Positions 6,673 through 13,109 are shown, counted from the stretch's first letter. The stretch is 15,234 nucleotides of DNA from an uncultured Rubrobacteraceae bacterium (GCA_902806015.1 CADCUZ010000026.1:1-15234); one strand, 5' to 3'. Numbers and translations are program-made. The notes: generated by a model not told the origin, from the letters alone.

Positions 6673-7271
6673 GTGAGGAGAGATGAACGCGGCTACGCGC
6701 TGCCCGGCGCTCAGGTACCGCTGATGCTCCGGCGGTTGCGAAGAGAACAGTCCGGCGCGGCGTTGGGCCTCGTGGTGATCTTGGTCGTCCTTTATTGGGG
6801 TGAGGCCGCCAGGTTTCTGGCCCTGGTACGCGGCGACCCGGAGGCCGTGAGCTCATCGAACCACGGCCAAAGGAGGTTCGCACTGGCGGACGCCGGGGCG
6901 CAGGCCGCTGGCGGCCAGCTCCGCTCCGCCGCAGCCCCCGAGCGCCACGACGCCAGCGAACCGGATAACGTGGGGTTGATCCCACGTCTCACCGGACTGG
7001 GGCGCCCCCGGCAAGGTCCTGACCTCGGCGGCCGCTCCGCAACGGCAACGGCCCGGTACCTGATCCCCGCGACGGAAGAGGGCCAACTGGCAGGAGAGAA
7101 TCACGCGCCGGAGCTCGTGCCCGCCGGATCGACGGACTACCCGGACAGGAACTACTTTCTTGTCGCCTCCGAAGGCGTGTACGGTGGACGAGGCGCAAGG
7201 TCGAGATGATCCTGTACGCAACCGACTCAGGAGAGGTCCAGAAGTGGAGCTGGCGCTGGGTCCACGGGTAG
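6673..7271 (+). pseudogene. Decayed PilX-like type IV prepilin gene
   Basis: The frame opens at GTG 6673 with RRDERGYALP, which resembles a class III prepilin leader, and carries a second leader-like start (LRRLRREQSGAALGLVVILVV) 17 residues later. A PilX-like stretch follows: LALVRGDPEAVSSSNHGQRRFALADAGAQAA. This frame stops at 7207-7209, but another frame continues the protein from about 7191 (RRKVEMILYATDSGEVQKW) to TAG at 7269-7271, so a frameshift near 7184-7191 is likely. Two leaders in tandem, no clear ribosome site and no pilus genes nearby suggest a relic of a prepilin cluster. The PilX assignment rests on pattern recognition; a sequencing error at the frameshift cannot be excluded. 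Confidence 0.5.
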
Positions 7272-7310
7272 AGCTCGTAGTCGATCGGGCCTCCTGCGCG
7301 TCACGAAGTT

Positions 7311-7327
7311 CTTAACCCGTCCTTAAC
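7311..7327 (+). promoter_or_regulatory. CTTAAC direct repeat, 11-bp period
   Basis: CTTAAC occurs at 7311-7316 and 7322-7327, exactly one helical turn apart. Direct repeats with 11-bp period are typical sites for OmpR/PhoB-family response regulators (for example PHO boxes). It lies about 75 nt upstream of the gene at 7404. The binding factor is a guess. Confidence 0.25.
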
Positions 7328-7403
7328 GCTTCTCTCTTCAGGTGGACCGGGATCGGGTGTAGTGTGGTGGCGACCGGTGGCAAAACGGTGGGGTGGGGTG
7401 CTA

Positions 7404-7631
7404 ATGATCTCTCGCGAACGGACGGTTACGTTTTTGTGGCGTTGTTCGGGTTGTCCGGCGGTCTACGACGCCGAGAGCCTGGCGGCCTTGCTCGACGACG
7501 GGACCTCGAAGGCATGTTTTTGCGGCGGGCGGCTGGTCGAAGGTTTCGGCCCGGCCCCTAAACGGGAGCCCGAGGACGGGACAGACGCCCTGGTGCACTA
7601 CCGCGCGGCGGTGCTCTTGCGCGGTCTCTGA
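7404..7631 (+). CDS. Small zinc-ribbon-like hypothetical protein
   Basis: A 75-residue protein starting MISRERTVTFLWRCSGCP. The ATG at 7404 has a GGGGTG site a few nt upstream; a longer in-frame version from 7362 adds low-quality residues. Four cysteines are arranged C14-x-x-C17 and C38-x-C40, a plausible tetrahedral zinc site in a short beta ribbon. The tail is acidic then hydrophobic. I do not recognise a named family. It is followed after 37 nt by the membrane protein gene at 7669, which seems to have its own promoter. Confidence 0.55.
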   Translation: MISRERTVTFLWRCSGCPAVYDAESLAALLDDGTSKACFCGGRLVEGFGPAPKREPEDGTDALVHYRAAVLLRGL

Positions 7632-7656
7632 TCCGGCCAGCAATGGCGCGGGCCGC

Positions 7657-7662
7657 TAGAAT
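7657..7662 (+). promoter_or_regulatory. -10 box (TAGAAT) for a probable leaderless mRNA
   Basis: TAGAAT is followed by exactly six bases (7663-7668) and then ATG at 7669, placing the expected transcription start on or next to the A of the start codon. No ribosome site precedes the ATG. The same spacing is seen for ychF at 8683-8695. Confidence 0.45.
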
Positions 7663-7668
7663 GCGGCC

Positions 7669-8103
7669 ATGGAGCAGAAAGGGGAGCGCGGAGGCGCGCT
7701 ACGCGTCGGCATGGTCTGGGGCGGTATCGGCGGGGTGTTGGGTTTCGTCGCCTCGCTTTTGGGCTCCCTGGCTGGAATACTCGTCGGCATCTTTGTCGGC
7801 TACTCCTGTGGCAAGCGGGCCGCGGGGGCAGAGGTCGAGCGCCCCGGGGCGCTAGCCGGCCTGATCGGGGGAGCGGTGGCCGCCCCGGTCTACGTGATTG
7901 GGGCTTCCGCCGGGGCGCTCGTCGCCGCCCACGGCATAGGCTCCCCCCGGATGGCCGCCACCCTCTCGGACGTGCTGGGCACCCACATATCCTCCGACGA
8001 AGCCTGGACGCTCTTCCTTTTTAGCATCTTACTCTCCGCCGTTCTTCAGGCCGCCGTCTTCGTGGCGTCCGCCACCGCAGCCGGCGCGGTGGCAAAGAGA
8101 TAG
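7669..8103 (+). CDS. Glycine-rich small membrane protein
   Basis: A 144-residue protein of unknown function. After a charged N-terminus (MEQKGERGG) there are two closely spaced Gly/Ala/Val-rich membrane segments (about 14-45), a loop with CGKRAAGAEVERPG, another hydrophobic region (about 60-90), a soluble turn (GTHISSDEAWT) and a last span with SILLSAVLQAAVFVASATAAG. Small-xxx-small glycine patterns suggest tight helix packing. The ATG has no Shine-Dalgarno sequence but follows a -10-like TAGAAT by six bases. It ends 10 nt from the end of the convergent sufU gene. Confidence 0.65.
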   Translation: MEQKGERGGALRVGMVWGGIGGVLGFVASLLGSLAGILVGIFVGYSCGKRAAGAEVERPGALAGLIGGAVAAPVYVIGASAGALVAAHGIGSPRMAATLSDVLGTHISSDEAWTLFLFSILLSAVLQAAVFVASATAAGAVAKR

Positions 8104-8113
8104 CTGACGGCTA

Positions 8114-8602
8114 CTAATTTTTCGCCGCTTCGGCGGCGGTGTCGCCGAAGATGAGGCCCTCGTCTTCCGGGCGCGTGACGCCGGCTTTCTCCAGGCGGCG
8201 GTCCTTCTGGTACTTCCTTATGGCGGCTTTCACCGTGCCGAGGCCCAGAGTGGCGCACTTCGGGCGGGAGGCCACCACCTGGCGGCCGAGCTTCTCGATC
8301 ATCTCGTTGTAGTCGAGGTCGAGCACCTGGTCCATCGTGAGGTTGCCGTCGTGGATCTCCTCCAGGATCATGCTGGAGGCGGCCATGCTTATGGTGCAGC
8401 CCTCGCCCTCGTAGGTGACGTCGTGGATGTGCTCGTGGTCCTCGTTCCCCTTGAGGTAGACGGTGACCACGTCCCCGCAACCGGGGTTGCCACCCGGCAT
8501 CTCGACGTCCGCGTCCCCGAGCTCGCCCCGGTGCCGCGGCCTCTCGTAGTGGTCCAGCAGGATCTGTATCTGCAACTGCCTGTCCAATGCCAGCCCTTCC
8601 AC
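8114..8602 (-). CDS. sufU: Fe-S cluster assembly scaffold / sulfurtransferase SufU
   Basis: SufU works with the cysteine desulfurase SufS in Gram-positive and actinobacterial SUF systems, carrying sulfur on a zinc-bound cysteine site to the SufBCD scaffold. The family ligands are visible (numbered from the GTG): Cys42 in NPGCGD with Asp44, Cys69 in GEGCTIS, and Cys116 in RPKCATLG. The N-terminus LLDHYERPRHRG and the extra residues between the second and third Cys fit SufU rather than IscU. The GTG at 8600-8602 gives 162 residues; the TTG at 8585-8587 has a better site (GGAAGG, 7-8 nt upstream) and would give 157. No other suf gene is in the window. It is divergent from ychF with a 92-nt gap. 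Confidence 0.9.
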   Translation of the reverse strand: MEGLALDRQLQIQILLDHYERPRHRGELGDADVEMPGGNPGCGDVVTVYLKGNEDHEHIHDVTYEGEGCTISMAASSMILEEIHDGNLTMDQVLDLDYNEMIEKLGRQVVASRPKCATLGLGTVKAAIRKYQKDRRLEKAGVTRPEDEGLIFGDTAAEAAKN

Positions 8603-8682
8603 TCACTGTGTGACCTGGTAGATCTCCGGACCCGGATTTTACCGTACCCACGGAACGCCACAGTGAACTTGCTACAGTTTGT

Positions 8683-8688
8683 TACACT
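8683..8688 (+). promoter_or_regulatory. -10 box (TACACT) for a probable leaderless ychF mRNA
   Basis: TACACT (TAnnnT) is followed by six bases (AGCCCC) and the ATG of ychF at 8695. No Shine-Dalgarno sequence lies in front of the ATG. This is the classical leaderless arrangement known from actinobacteria and Deinococcus. Confidence 0.5.
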
Positions 8689-8694
8689 AGCCCC

Positions 8695-9777
8695 ATGAGA
8701 GTCGGAATAGTAGGCCTACCCAACGTGGGCAAATCCACGGTCTTCAACAGCCTGACGCGTGCGGGCGCGGAGGCGCAGAACTACCCGTTCACCACCATCG
8801 ACCCGAACCTGGGCGTCGCCGCGGTACCCGACGGGCGCCTGGACGCCCTGGCGGAGACGATGAAGAGCCGGCGCGTGGTGCCGGCGACGGTCGACTTCGT
8901 GGACATCGCCGGGCTGGTGCGGGGGGCGAGCGCTGGCGAGGGCCTGGGCAACCAGTTTCTCGGCCACATCCGCGAGTGCGATGCCGTCGCCCACGTCGTC
9001 CGCTGCTTTGAGGACGAGGACGTGGTCCACGTCGAAGGCGTCGTGGACCCCGAGGGCGACGCCGAGACCATAAACACGGAGCTTCTGCTCGCCGACCTCG
9101 CGACCGTGGAGCGGAGGCTTGACCGGGTCGGGAGGGCGGCCAAGGGTGGCGACGCGAAGCTCAAGGCCGAGGCCGCCGAGCTGGAGAGGCTACGGGACCA
9201 CCTCTCCGACGGGAACCCCGCCCGCTCCTACGTGAAGACAGAGGTGCTGCAAGAGGCGATGGGCACGCTCATCACGGCCAAGCCAACCCTCTACGTGGCG
9301 AACGTGGACGAGGAGTCGTTCGCCGAGGGCAACACGTACAGCTCCAGGGTCGAGAAGCTGGCCGGGCGCGAAGGCGCCGAGGCCGTGCGCCTCTCCGCGA
9401 AGCTCGAGGCCGAGGTGGTGGAGCTCGGGGGGGACGAGGCGCGGGAGTACCTGGAGATGCTGGGCCTCGAGACCACGGGCTTCGAGGAGTTCGTGTGGTC
9501 GGCCTACCGCCTGCTCGGGCTCGTCACGTTCTTCACCGCTGGAGAGAAAGAGAGCCGGGCCTGGACCGTGCGCGAAGGCTCCACGATCCGCACAGCCGCC
9601 GGGCGCATCCACACTGATATGGAGCGCGGCTTTATCGCCGCCGAGGTGGGGTGCTGGGAAGACATCGTCGCCGCAGGCTCGTGGGCGAAGGGCAAAGAAG
9701 GGGCCAAGATCCGTCTCGAAGGCCGCGGATACGTCGTAAAGGACGGCGACACCGTGCTCATCCGCTTCAACGTCTAG
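8695..9777 (+). CDS. ychF: Redox-regulated ATPase YchF (OLA1 family)
   Basis: YchF is an Obg-family P-loop protein that prefers ATP to GTP, binds ribosomes and is linked to oxidative-stress responses. The 360-residue product has the P-loop GLPNVGKST (residues 7-15), the PFTTIDPN switch I region, VDIAGLVRGAS (G3) and NVDE (203-206) in place of the GTPase NKxD motif, the known basis of ATP preference. A coiled-coil insertion occupies about 120-185, and the C-terminal TGS domain (from about 275) ends with the signature AAGSWAKGKEGAKIRLEGRGYVVKDGD. Length is normal. Its stop overlaps the start of the selenoprotein gene (TAGTG), so the two are very probably co-translated. Confidence 0.96.
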   Translation: MRVGIVGLPNVGKSTVFNSLTRAGAEAQNYPFTTIDPNLGVAAVPDGRLDALAETMKSRRVVPATVDFVDIAGLVRGASAGEGLGNQFLGHIRECDAVAHVVRCFEDEDVVHVEGVVDPEGDAETINTELLLADLATVERRLDRVGRAAKGGDAKLKAEAAELERLRDHLSDGNPARSYVKTEVLQEAMGTLITAKPTLYVANVDEESFAEGNTYSSRVEKLAGREGAEAVRLSAKLEAEVVELGGDEAREYLEMLGLETTGFEEFVWSAYRLLGLVTFFTAGEKESRAWTVREGSTIRTAAGRIHTDMERGFIAAEVGCWEDIVAAGSWAKGKEGAKIRLEGRGYVVKDGDTVLIRFNV

Positions 9778-10406
9778 TGGTCCCCTTCGTGCTGCCGAAA
9801 AAGCCCCTCCGGGAGAGCAGGTTAGCGCTCGTCACGACCGGCGGCGTGCACCTGCCCGAGCAGTTACGCTTCGACATAGACGACCCCGCGGGAGACTGCT
9901 CGTACCGTGAGATCCCGTCCGACGCGCGAGGGCTCACCTGGACCCACGCCTACCACCGCCCCGATGAAGGCTCGGACCTCGACGCCGTCTTTCCCCTGTG
10001 GACCCTGCGCGGCCTGGCCGAAGAGGGCATCGTCGGAAGCCTGAACCGCCGCCACTTCTCCTTTATGGGCGCCATCCACGAGACGGGTCCGCTGCGGGAG
10101 AAAACGGCCCCAGAGGTTGCCGACAGGCTGGTCGAAGACGGCGCCGACGCCGTCCTGCTCACCCCCTCCTGACCCCTCTGCCACCGGGCCGTGGGCCTGG
10201 TCTGCGAGGCCATAGAGGGCAGCGGTATACCCACCGTAACGCTCGCCATGGAGCGCGGGGTGGCGGCACCCCGCGTCGCCCGCGTCCCCTTCCCGTACAA
10301 CCTCCCGATGGGGGAGCCCGGGGACAAGGAAGGGCACCGACGGGTCGCCGTCGCCGCGCTCGGGCTGCTGCACGGGTTGGAGAGCCCGGATGAGGTGGAT
10401 ATTTAG
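9777..10406 (+). CDS. PrdB/GrdB-family selenoprotein with in-frame UGA
   Basis: The gene starts at GTG 9777, overlapping the ychF stop by one base, and reads through a single TGA at 10170-10172 to TAG at 10404-10406, giving 209 residues. The two halves are in the same frame and together make one member of the glycine/betaine/sarcosine/D-proline reductase selenoprotein B family: LALVTTGGVHL, then CSYREIP, then AVFPLWTLRGLAEEGIVGS and RRHFSFMGAI, then DAVLLTPS-U-PLCHRAVGLV, then IPTVTLAMERG and PFPYNLPMGEPG. The TGA falls where I recall Sec or Cys in the family and forms U132-P-L-C135, a CxxC-type redox motif. A hairpin with SECIS-like spacing follows. No PrdA or GrdA-like partner is present, so the substrate is unknown; a thiol-redox role is inferred. 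A GTG at 9789 is an alternative start. The sel genes must be elsewhere in the genome. Confidence 0.85.
10173..10209 (+). promoter_or_regulatory. Candidate bacterial SECIS hairpin
   Basis: Directly after the UGA, 10183-10190 pairs with 10194-10201 (eight pairs, one G-U) around the loop GUG (10191-10193). An outer stem CCUC (10175-10178) with GAGG (10206-10209) is separated by a symmetric 4x4 internal loop. Eighteen nt separate the UGA from the first loop G, equal to the spacing I recall for E. coli fdhF. A loop-leading G is typical of SelB recognition; the bulged U seen in fdhF is not evident. Confidence 0.6.
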
Positions 10407-10407
10407 G

Positions 10408-10433
10408 AGGCTGGCGCGGCTGAGCCAGCTTTC
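10408..10433 (+). terminator. Terminator-like hairpin after the selenoprotein gene
   Basis: AGGCTGGC (10408-10415) pairs with GCCAGCTT (10424-10431), eight pairs including one G-U, with an 8-nt loop. It begins directly after the TAG. Only a short TTT run follows, so termination may be weak. Confidence 0.45.
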
Positions 10434-10470
10434 AGTGCGTTTGCCCGCAAGCCGCTCCGCCCTACTGGCA

Positions 10471-10476
10471 TACTAG
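10471..10476 (+). promoter_or_regulatory. Candidate -10 box (TACTAG) for the putative RNA
   Basis: TACTAG ends 6 nt before 10482, the first base of the 9-bp closing stem of the putative RNA, which is where transcription would be expected to start. An alternative pair is TTGCCC (10441-10446) and TACTGG (10463-10468) with a 16-nt spacer. Neither is a close consensus match. Confidence 0.25.
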
Positions 10477-10481
10477 AGTTG

Positions 10482-10674
10482 ACGCCCCCGCTTTGAGTCT
10501 CCCCCTTCTCGGCCGTGGGGGCGTGTTCCGCCCCGTTCGCGCAGGGGCGCCCGGTCCTTTTGTCGGCCGCCCGTCGTGCGTGGACGGGTCCTAAAGAGCC
10601 GCGCCTGCACGTGGGGTGGGAGGTCGGTCCTGCGGGCCGGCAGTTCGCGTGCTGAGGGTGGGAACCGGGGGCGT
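10482..10674 (+). ncRNA. Candidate structured non-coding RNA of unknown class
   Basis: The 333-nt gap 10407-10739 has no credible reading frame. Within it ACGCCCCCG (10482-10490) is perfectly complementary to CGGGGGCGT (10666-10674), bringing the ends of a 193-nt segment together. Inside lie further hairpins: CCCCC/GGGGG (10501-10505 with 10517-10521), GGGGCG/CGCCCC around TGTTC (about 10518-10534), and CCCGTC/GACGGG around a 7-nt loop (10570-10588). The overall size and end-to-end stem recall 6S RNA, but I see no diagnostic 6S, RNase P, SRP or tmRNA sequence. High GC makes chance pairing easier, so this stays a candidate. Confidence 0.35.
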
Positions 10675-10688
10675 AGCGCGCTGAAAGC

Positions 10689-10719
10689 TGAGATATAATC
10701 CTCTATAGAACGTATCTCA
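10689..10719 (+). promoter_or_regulatory. TATAAT promoter inside an inverted repeat
   Basis: A perfect -10 hexamer TATAAT lies at 10694-10699, about 40 nt before the start of the DUF6391 gene; no good -35 is found. It overlaps the left arm of a 7-bp inverted repeat, TGAGATA (10689-10695) and TATCTCA (10713-10719), with a 17-nt spacer that would contain the transcription start. This is a natural layout for an operator or an early leader hairpin. Confidence 0.5.
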
Positions 10720-10739
10720 ACCGAGGAAAGTAGCTGTAC

Positions 10740-11441
10740 GTGGCCCTACTGGTAATGGTCCTGTTCGTGGCGTTTTTCGTGTTCCTTTTCCTGTTTTTGC
10801 TGCCGATCCTGTTCTCCCTGCAGGCGGTGGGGAGTTTGTTCGTCTACCCGAGGCAGCTTAAGGCGGTGTTGGGGAACAAAATTTTGCGCCGCAACCACGC
10901 CCTGGAGCACGCGACCATCGCGGTGATGATGGAGCGCGAGCCGGGACGCAAGCTCAGCGGCTTCTCGACCGACGACGGCTTCTTCGTGCAGGGTGTCCGC
11001 TCGATGGGAGAGGTGGATAGCGCGGCTAGGGAGGCACTTAGGAGACTCAGGCGCGGCCAGAGGCGTCTGGCAATACACCGCAACTGCGGCACGACCATCG
11101 TGGCGGCGAACCTACTCGCGGCGGTCCTCTTTCTCGCCGCCTTGGGGGTCGGGATCTACATGCACTGGCAGCTCTACCTCATGGCCGTAACGGTCGTGGG
11201 CTCGGTCGTCGCCGCCCTTATCTTGCGGGTGCCCCTGAGCCTCTTGCTCCAGCGGTTCGTTACCACCGATGCCGACCTCTCAAACGCTGAGGTCGGCTGG
11301 GTCGAGCCGGCCAACCCGCGAGATCTGCGTGGCGGCCTCCTCGGCCTCCTGCTCGTCGCGTCCACCGTCCAGGTGCGCGTCTTCCACACCGACCCGGACG
11401 CCGTGGAGATCCTGCGCGACGACGGCGCGGTCGTGCGGTAA
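10740..11441 (+). CDS. DUF6391 domain-containing membrane protein
   Basis: A 233-residue protein with a long hydrophobic N-terminal segment (about residues 2-32) and a pair of membrane spans at about 120-165. Between them lies the conserved block RRNHALEHATI (His53, His57), followed by PGRKLSGFSTDDGFFVQG and IHRNCGTTIVAAN (His113, Cys116). I recognise this pattern as DUF6391, found in cyanobacteria and actinobacteria; its function is unknown. The conserved His and Cys residues suggest a metal or catalytic site facing the same side, which is inference. The GTG start has GAGGAAAG about 10 nt upstream. The C-terminal third (VRVFHTDPDAVEILRDDGAVVR) is soluble. Confidence 0.75.
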   Translation: MALLVMVLFVAFFVFLFLFLLPILFSLQAVGSLFVYPRQLKAVLGNKILRRNHALEHATIAVMMEREPGRKLSGFSTDDGFFVQGVRSMGEVDSAAREALRRLRRGQRRLAIHRNCGTTIVAANLLAAVLFLAALGVGIYMHWQLYLMAVTVVGSVVAALILRVPLSLLLQRFVTTDADLSNAEVGWVEPANPRDLRGGLLGLLLVASTVQVRVFHTDPDAVEILRDDGAVVR

Positions 11442-11735
11442 TTGGGTCGCTCTTGCCCCTTGCCGGTCCCGGACCGACGCGGATGCATTGCGTCGTGCTA
11501 GGATGCTTGGTCTTCGCGTCCGCCTGCGGCCAGGGACCGTCCCGCGCACGACGCCGCGGGGACGAGCGGCGGCGAGGTACTCCTCGGCGGGTAGGGACGA
11601 GATCTCCTGCGGCCCAGGCCGCGACGGTGCTCTCATGGATGCCAAAGACGTGAGAAGCCGTGCGACTGCGAGATGGCCGGCGTCGGCTCTTCCTGAGACG
11701 CAGCCGGCACGAACCAAACGCAAAAGGAGCAAGCC

Positions 11736-13109
11736 TTGCAAAACGGAACGGACTACGACGTCCTGATCGTCGGCGGCGGCCAGGCGGGCATCCCGCTCGC
11801 CTACAAGCTGGCCGGCGAGGGCCACACCGTCGCTCTCGTGGAGCGAAGGGATCTCGGCGGGTCGTGCGTGAACTTCGGTTGTAGCCCCACGAAGGCCGCC
11901 ATCGCCTCCGCGAAGGTCGCCTTTCAGGCCCGCCGCGCCGCCGAGTACGGGATCGACATCCCCGAGGTGCGCGTAGACTTCCCCGCCGTGCTCCGGCGGG
12001 CGAGGGGTGTGGCAGAGACCAAGCGCGCCGGCCTCGACCGGGGTCTGGAAGGGTCGGAGAACCCCTTCCTGATCCGGGGCCACGCTCGCCTCGAAGGTCG
12101 GGAGAGCGGTGGCTTCCGCGTGAGCGTCGGGGACAGTTTCCTCCTCGTCGGCCAGGTCGTTCTCAACACCGGGACCCGTACCCTCATCCCCCCGATAGAC
12201 GGCCTCGATACGGTGGACTACATCGACGCCGGCAACTGGATGAACAGGGACGAGCTGCCGGGGCACCTGGTCATAGTCGGCGGCAGCTACATCGGGCTCG
12301 AGATGGCCCAGTTCTACCGCCGGATGGGCAGCGAGGTGACGGTAGTCGTCGGCTCCTCCGACCACGTCACCACCGGCGAGGACGACGACGTCTCTGAGGC
12401 TATGCGTCGCCTTTTGGCCGAGGAAGGCGTGAGGTTCGTCTTCTGTGAGCGCGCTCGGGGCGTCGCTACCGACGGGGACGGCCTCACCCTGACGCTCGGC
12501 GGCGGCGACCCGGCGGAGGTCCGGGCGACGCACCTCTTCCTGGCTACCGGCCGCCGTCCGAACACCGACGATCTCGGCCTGGAGAACGTCGGCCTTGAGA
12601 CGGACCGCTGGGGCTTCGTCGAGACCGACGAGCGGTTGGCGACGGGCGTGAGAGGCATCTGGGCTGGCGGGGACATCCGGGGCGGCCCGATGTTCACCCA
12701 CACCTCCTACGACGACCACCGGGTGCTCCTCTCCCAGATGGCGGGGGAGGGTTCGCGCACCACCGACCGCGTCGTGCCGTATGCCGTCTTTACCGACCCC
12801 GAGCTCGGGCGCGTCGGCATGACCGAGCGCGAGGCCCGCGAGGCCGGTTACGAGATTGAGGTCCACCACCTCGACATGCAGGGCGAGAAGGGCAAAGCTT
12901 TCGAGCTTGGGGAGAACAAGGGCTTTATAAAGGTCGTCTCGGACGCCTCCAACGACCGCGTCCTCGGTGCGGCGGTTCTTACCGTCGAAGGCGCAGAACT
13001 CGTCCACATCTACGAGGACCTGATGAACGCGGACTTGCCGCTCTCCGTGGTGCGCGAGGCCGTCTACATCCACCCGACCCTGGCAGAAGACATCCAGAGC
13101 GCCGTGTAG
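11736..13109 (+). CDS. FAD-dependent disulfide oxidoreductase, mercuric reductase/Lpd-like
   Basis: A 457-residue class I pyridine nucleotide-disulfide oxidoreductase. It has the FAD dinucleotide fold DVLIVGGGQAGIPLAYKLA near the N-terminus, a redox-active pair Cys44-V-N-F-G-Cys49 in GGSCVNFGCSPTKA, an NAD(P)-binding GGSYIGLEMAQ near residue 175, the second FAD contact GIWAGGDI, and the C-terminal dimer domain with the active-site pair His446 and Glu451 in HPTLAED. It lacks the N-terminal HMA domain and the C-terminal Cys-Cys of true MerA, so mercury reduction is doubtful despite likely automatic naming. A thiol-disulfide reductase role is more prudent. The TTG start is fixed by AAGGAG at 11724-11729, 6 nt upstream. 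The 294 nt before it hold no convincing gene. Confidence 0.88.
   Translation: MQNGTDYDVLIVGGGQAGIPLAYKLAGEGHTVALVERRDLGGSCVNFGCSPTKAAIASAKVAFQARRAAEYGIDIPEVRVDFPAVLRRARGVAETKRAGLDRGLEGSENPFLIRGHARLEGRESGGFRVSVGDSFLLVGQVVLNTGTRTLIPPIDGLDTVDYIDAGNWMNRDELPGHLVIVGGSYIGLEMAQFYRRMGSEVTVVVGSSDHVTTGEDDDVSEAMRRLLAEEGVRFVFCERARGVATDGDGLTLTLGGGDPAEVRATHLFLATGRRPNTDDLGLENVGLETDRWGFVETDERLATGVRGIWAGGDIRGGPMFTHTSYDDHRVLLSQMAGEGSRTTDRVVPYAVFTDPELGRVGMTEREAREAGYEIEVHHLDMQGEKGKAFELGENKGFIKVVSDASNDRVLGAAVLTVEGAELVHIYEDLMNADLPLSVVREAVYIHPTLAEDIQSAV

Noticed and set aside
9651..10172. A separate gene starting inside ychF and ending at the TGA
   Set aside because: Residues before 9777 are a frame shadow of ychF, and the family continues past the TGA in the same frame.
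10191..10406. An independent small gene from GTG 10191
   Set aside because: It has no ribosome site and is the C-terminal part of the same family as the upstream stretch; the GTG is the proposed SECIS loop.
9777..10406. Simple nonsense-mutated pseudogene
   Set aside because: The TGA is at the family's Sec/Cys position, the rest of both halves looks intact, a Cys follows at +3, and a well-spaced hairpin is present.
11464..11476. CGGTC/GACCG hairpin after the DUF6391 gene
   Set aside because: Only five pairs with a 3-nt loop and no T-run; not enough for a terminator call.
11280..13073. A 597-codon open frame on the minus strand
   Set aside because: It lies opposite the clearly recognisable flavoprotein and the DUF6391 gene; long antisense frames are common at this GC content.
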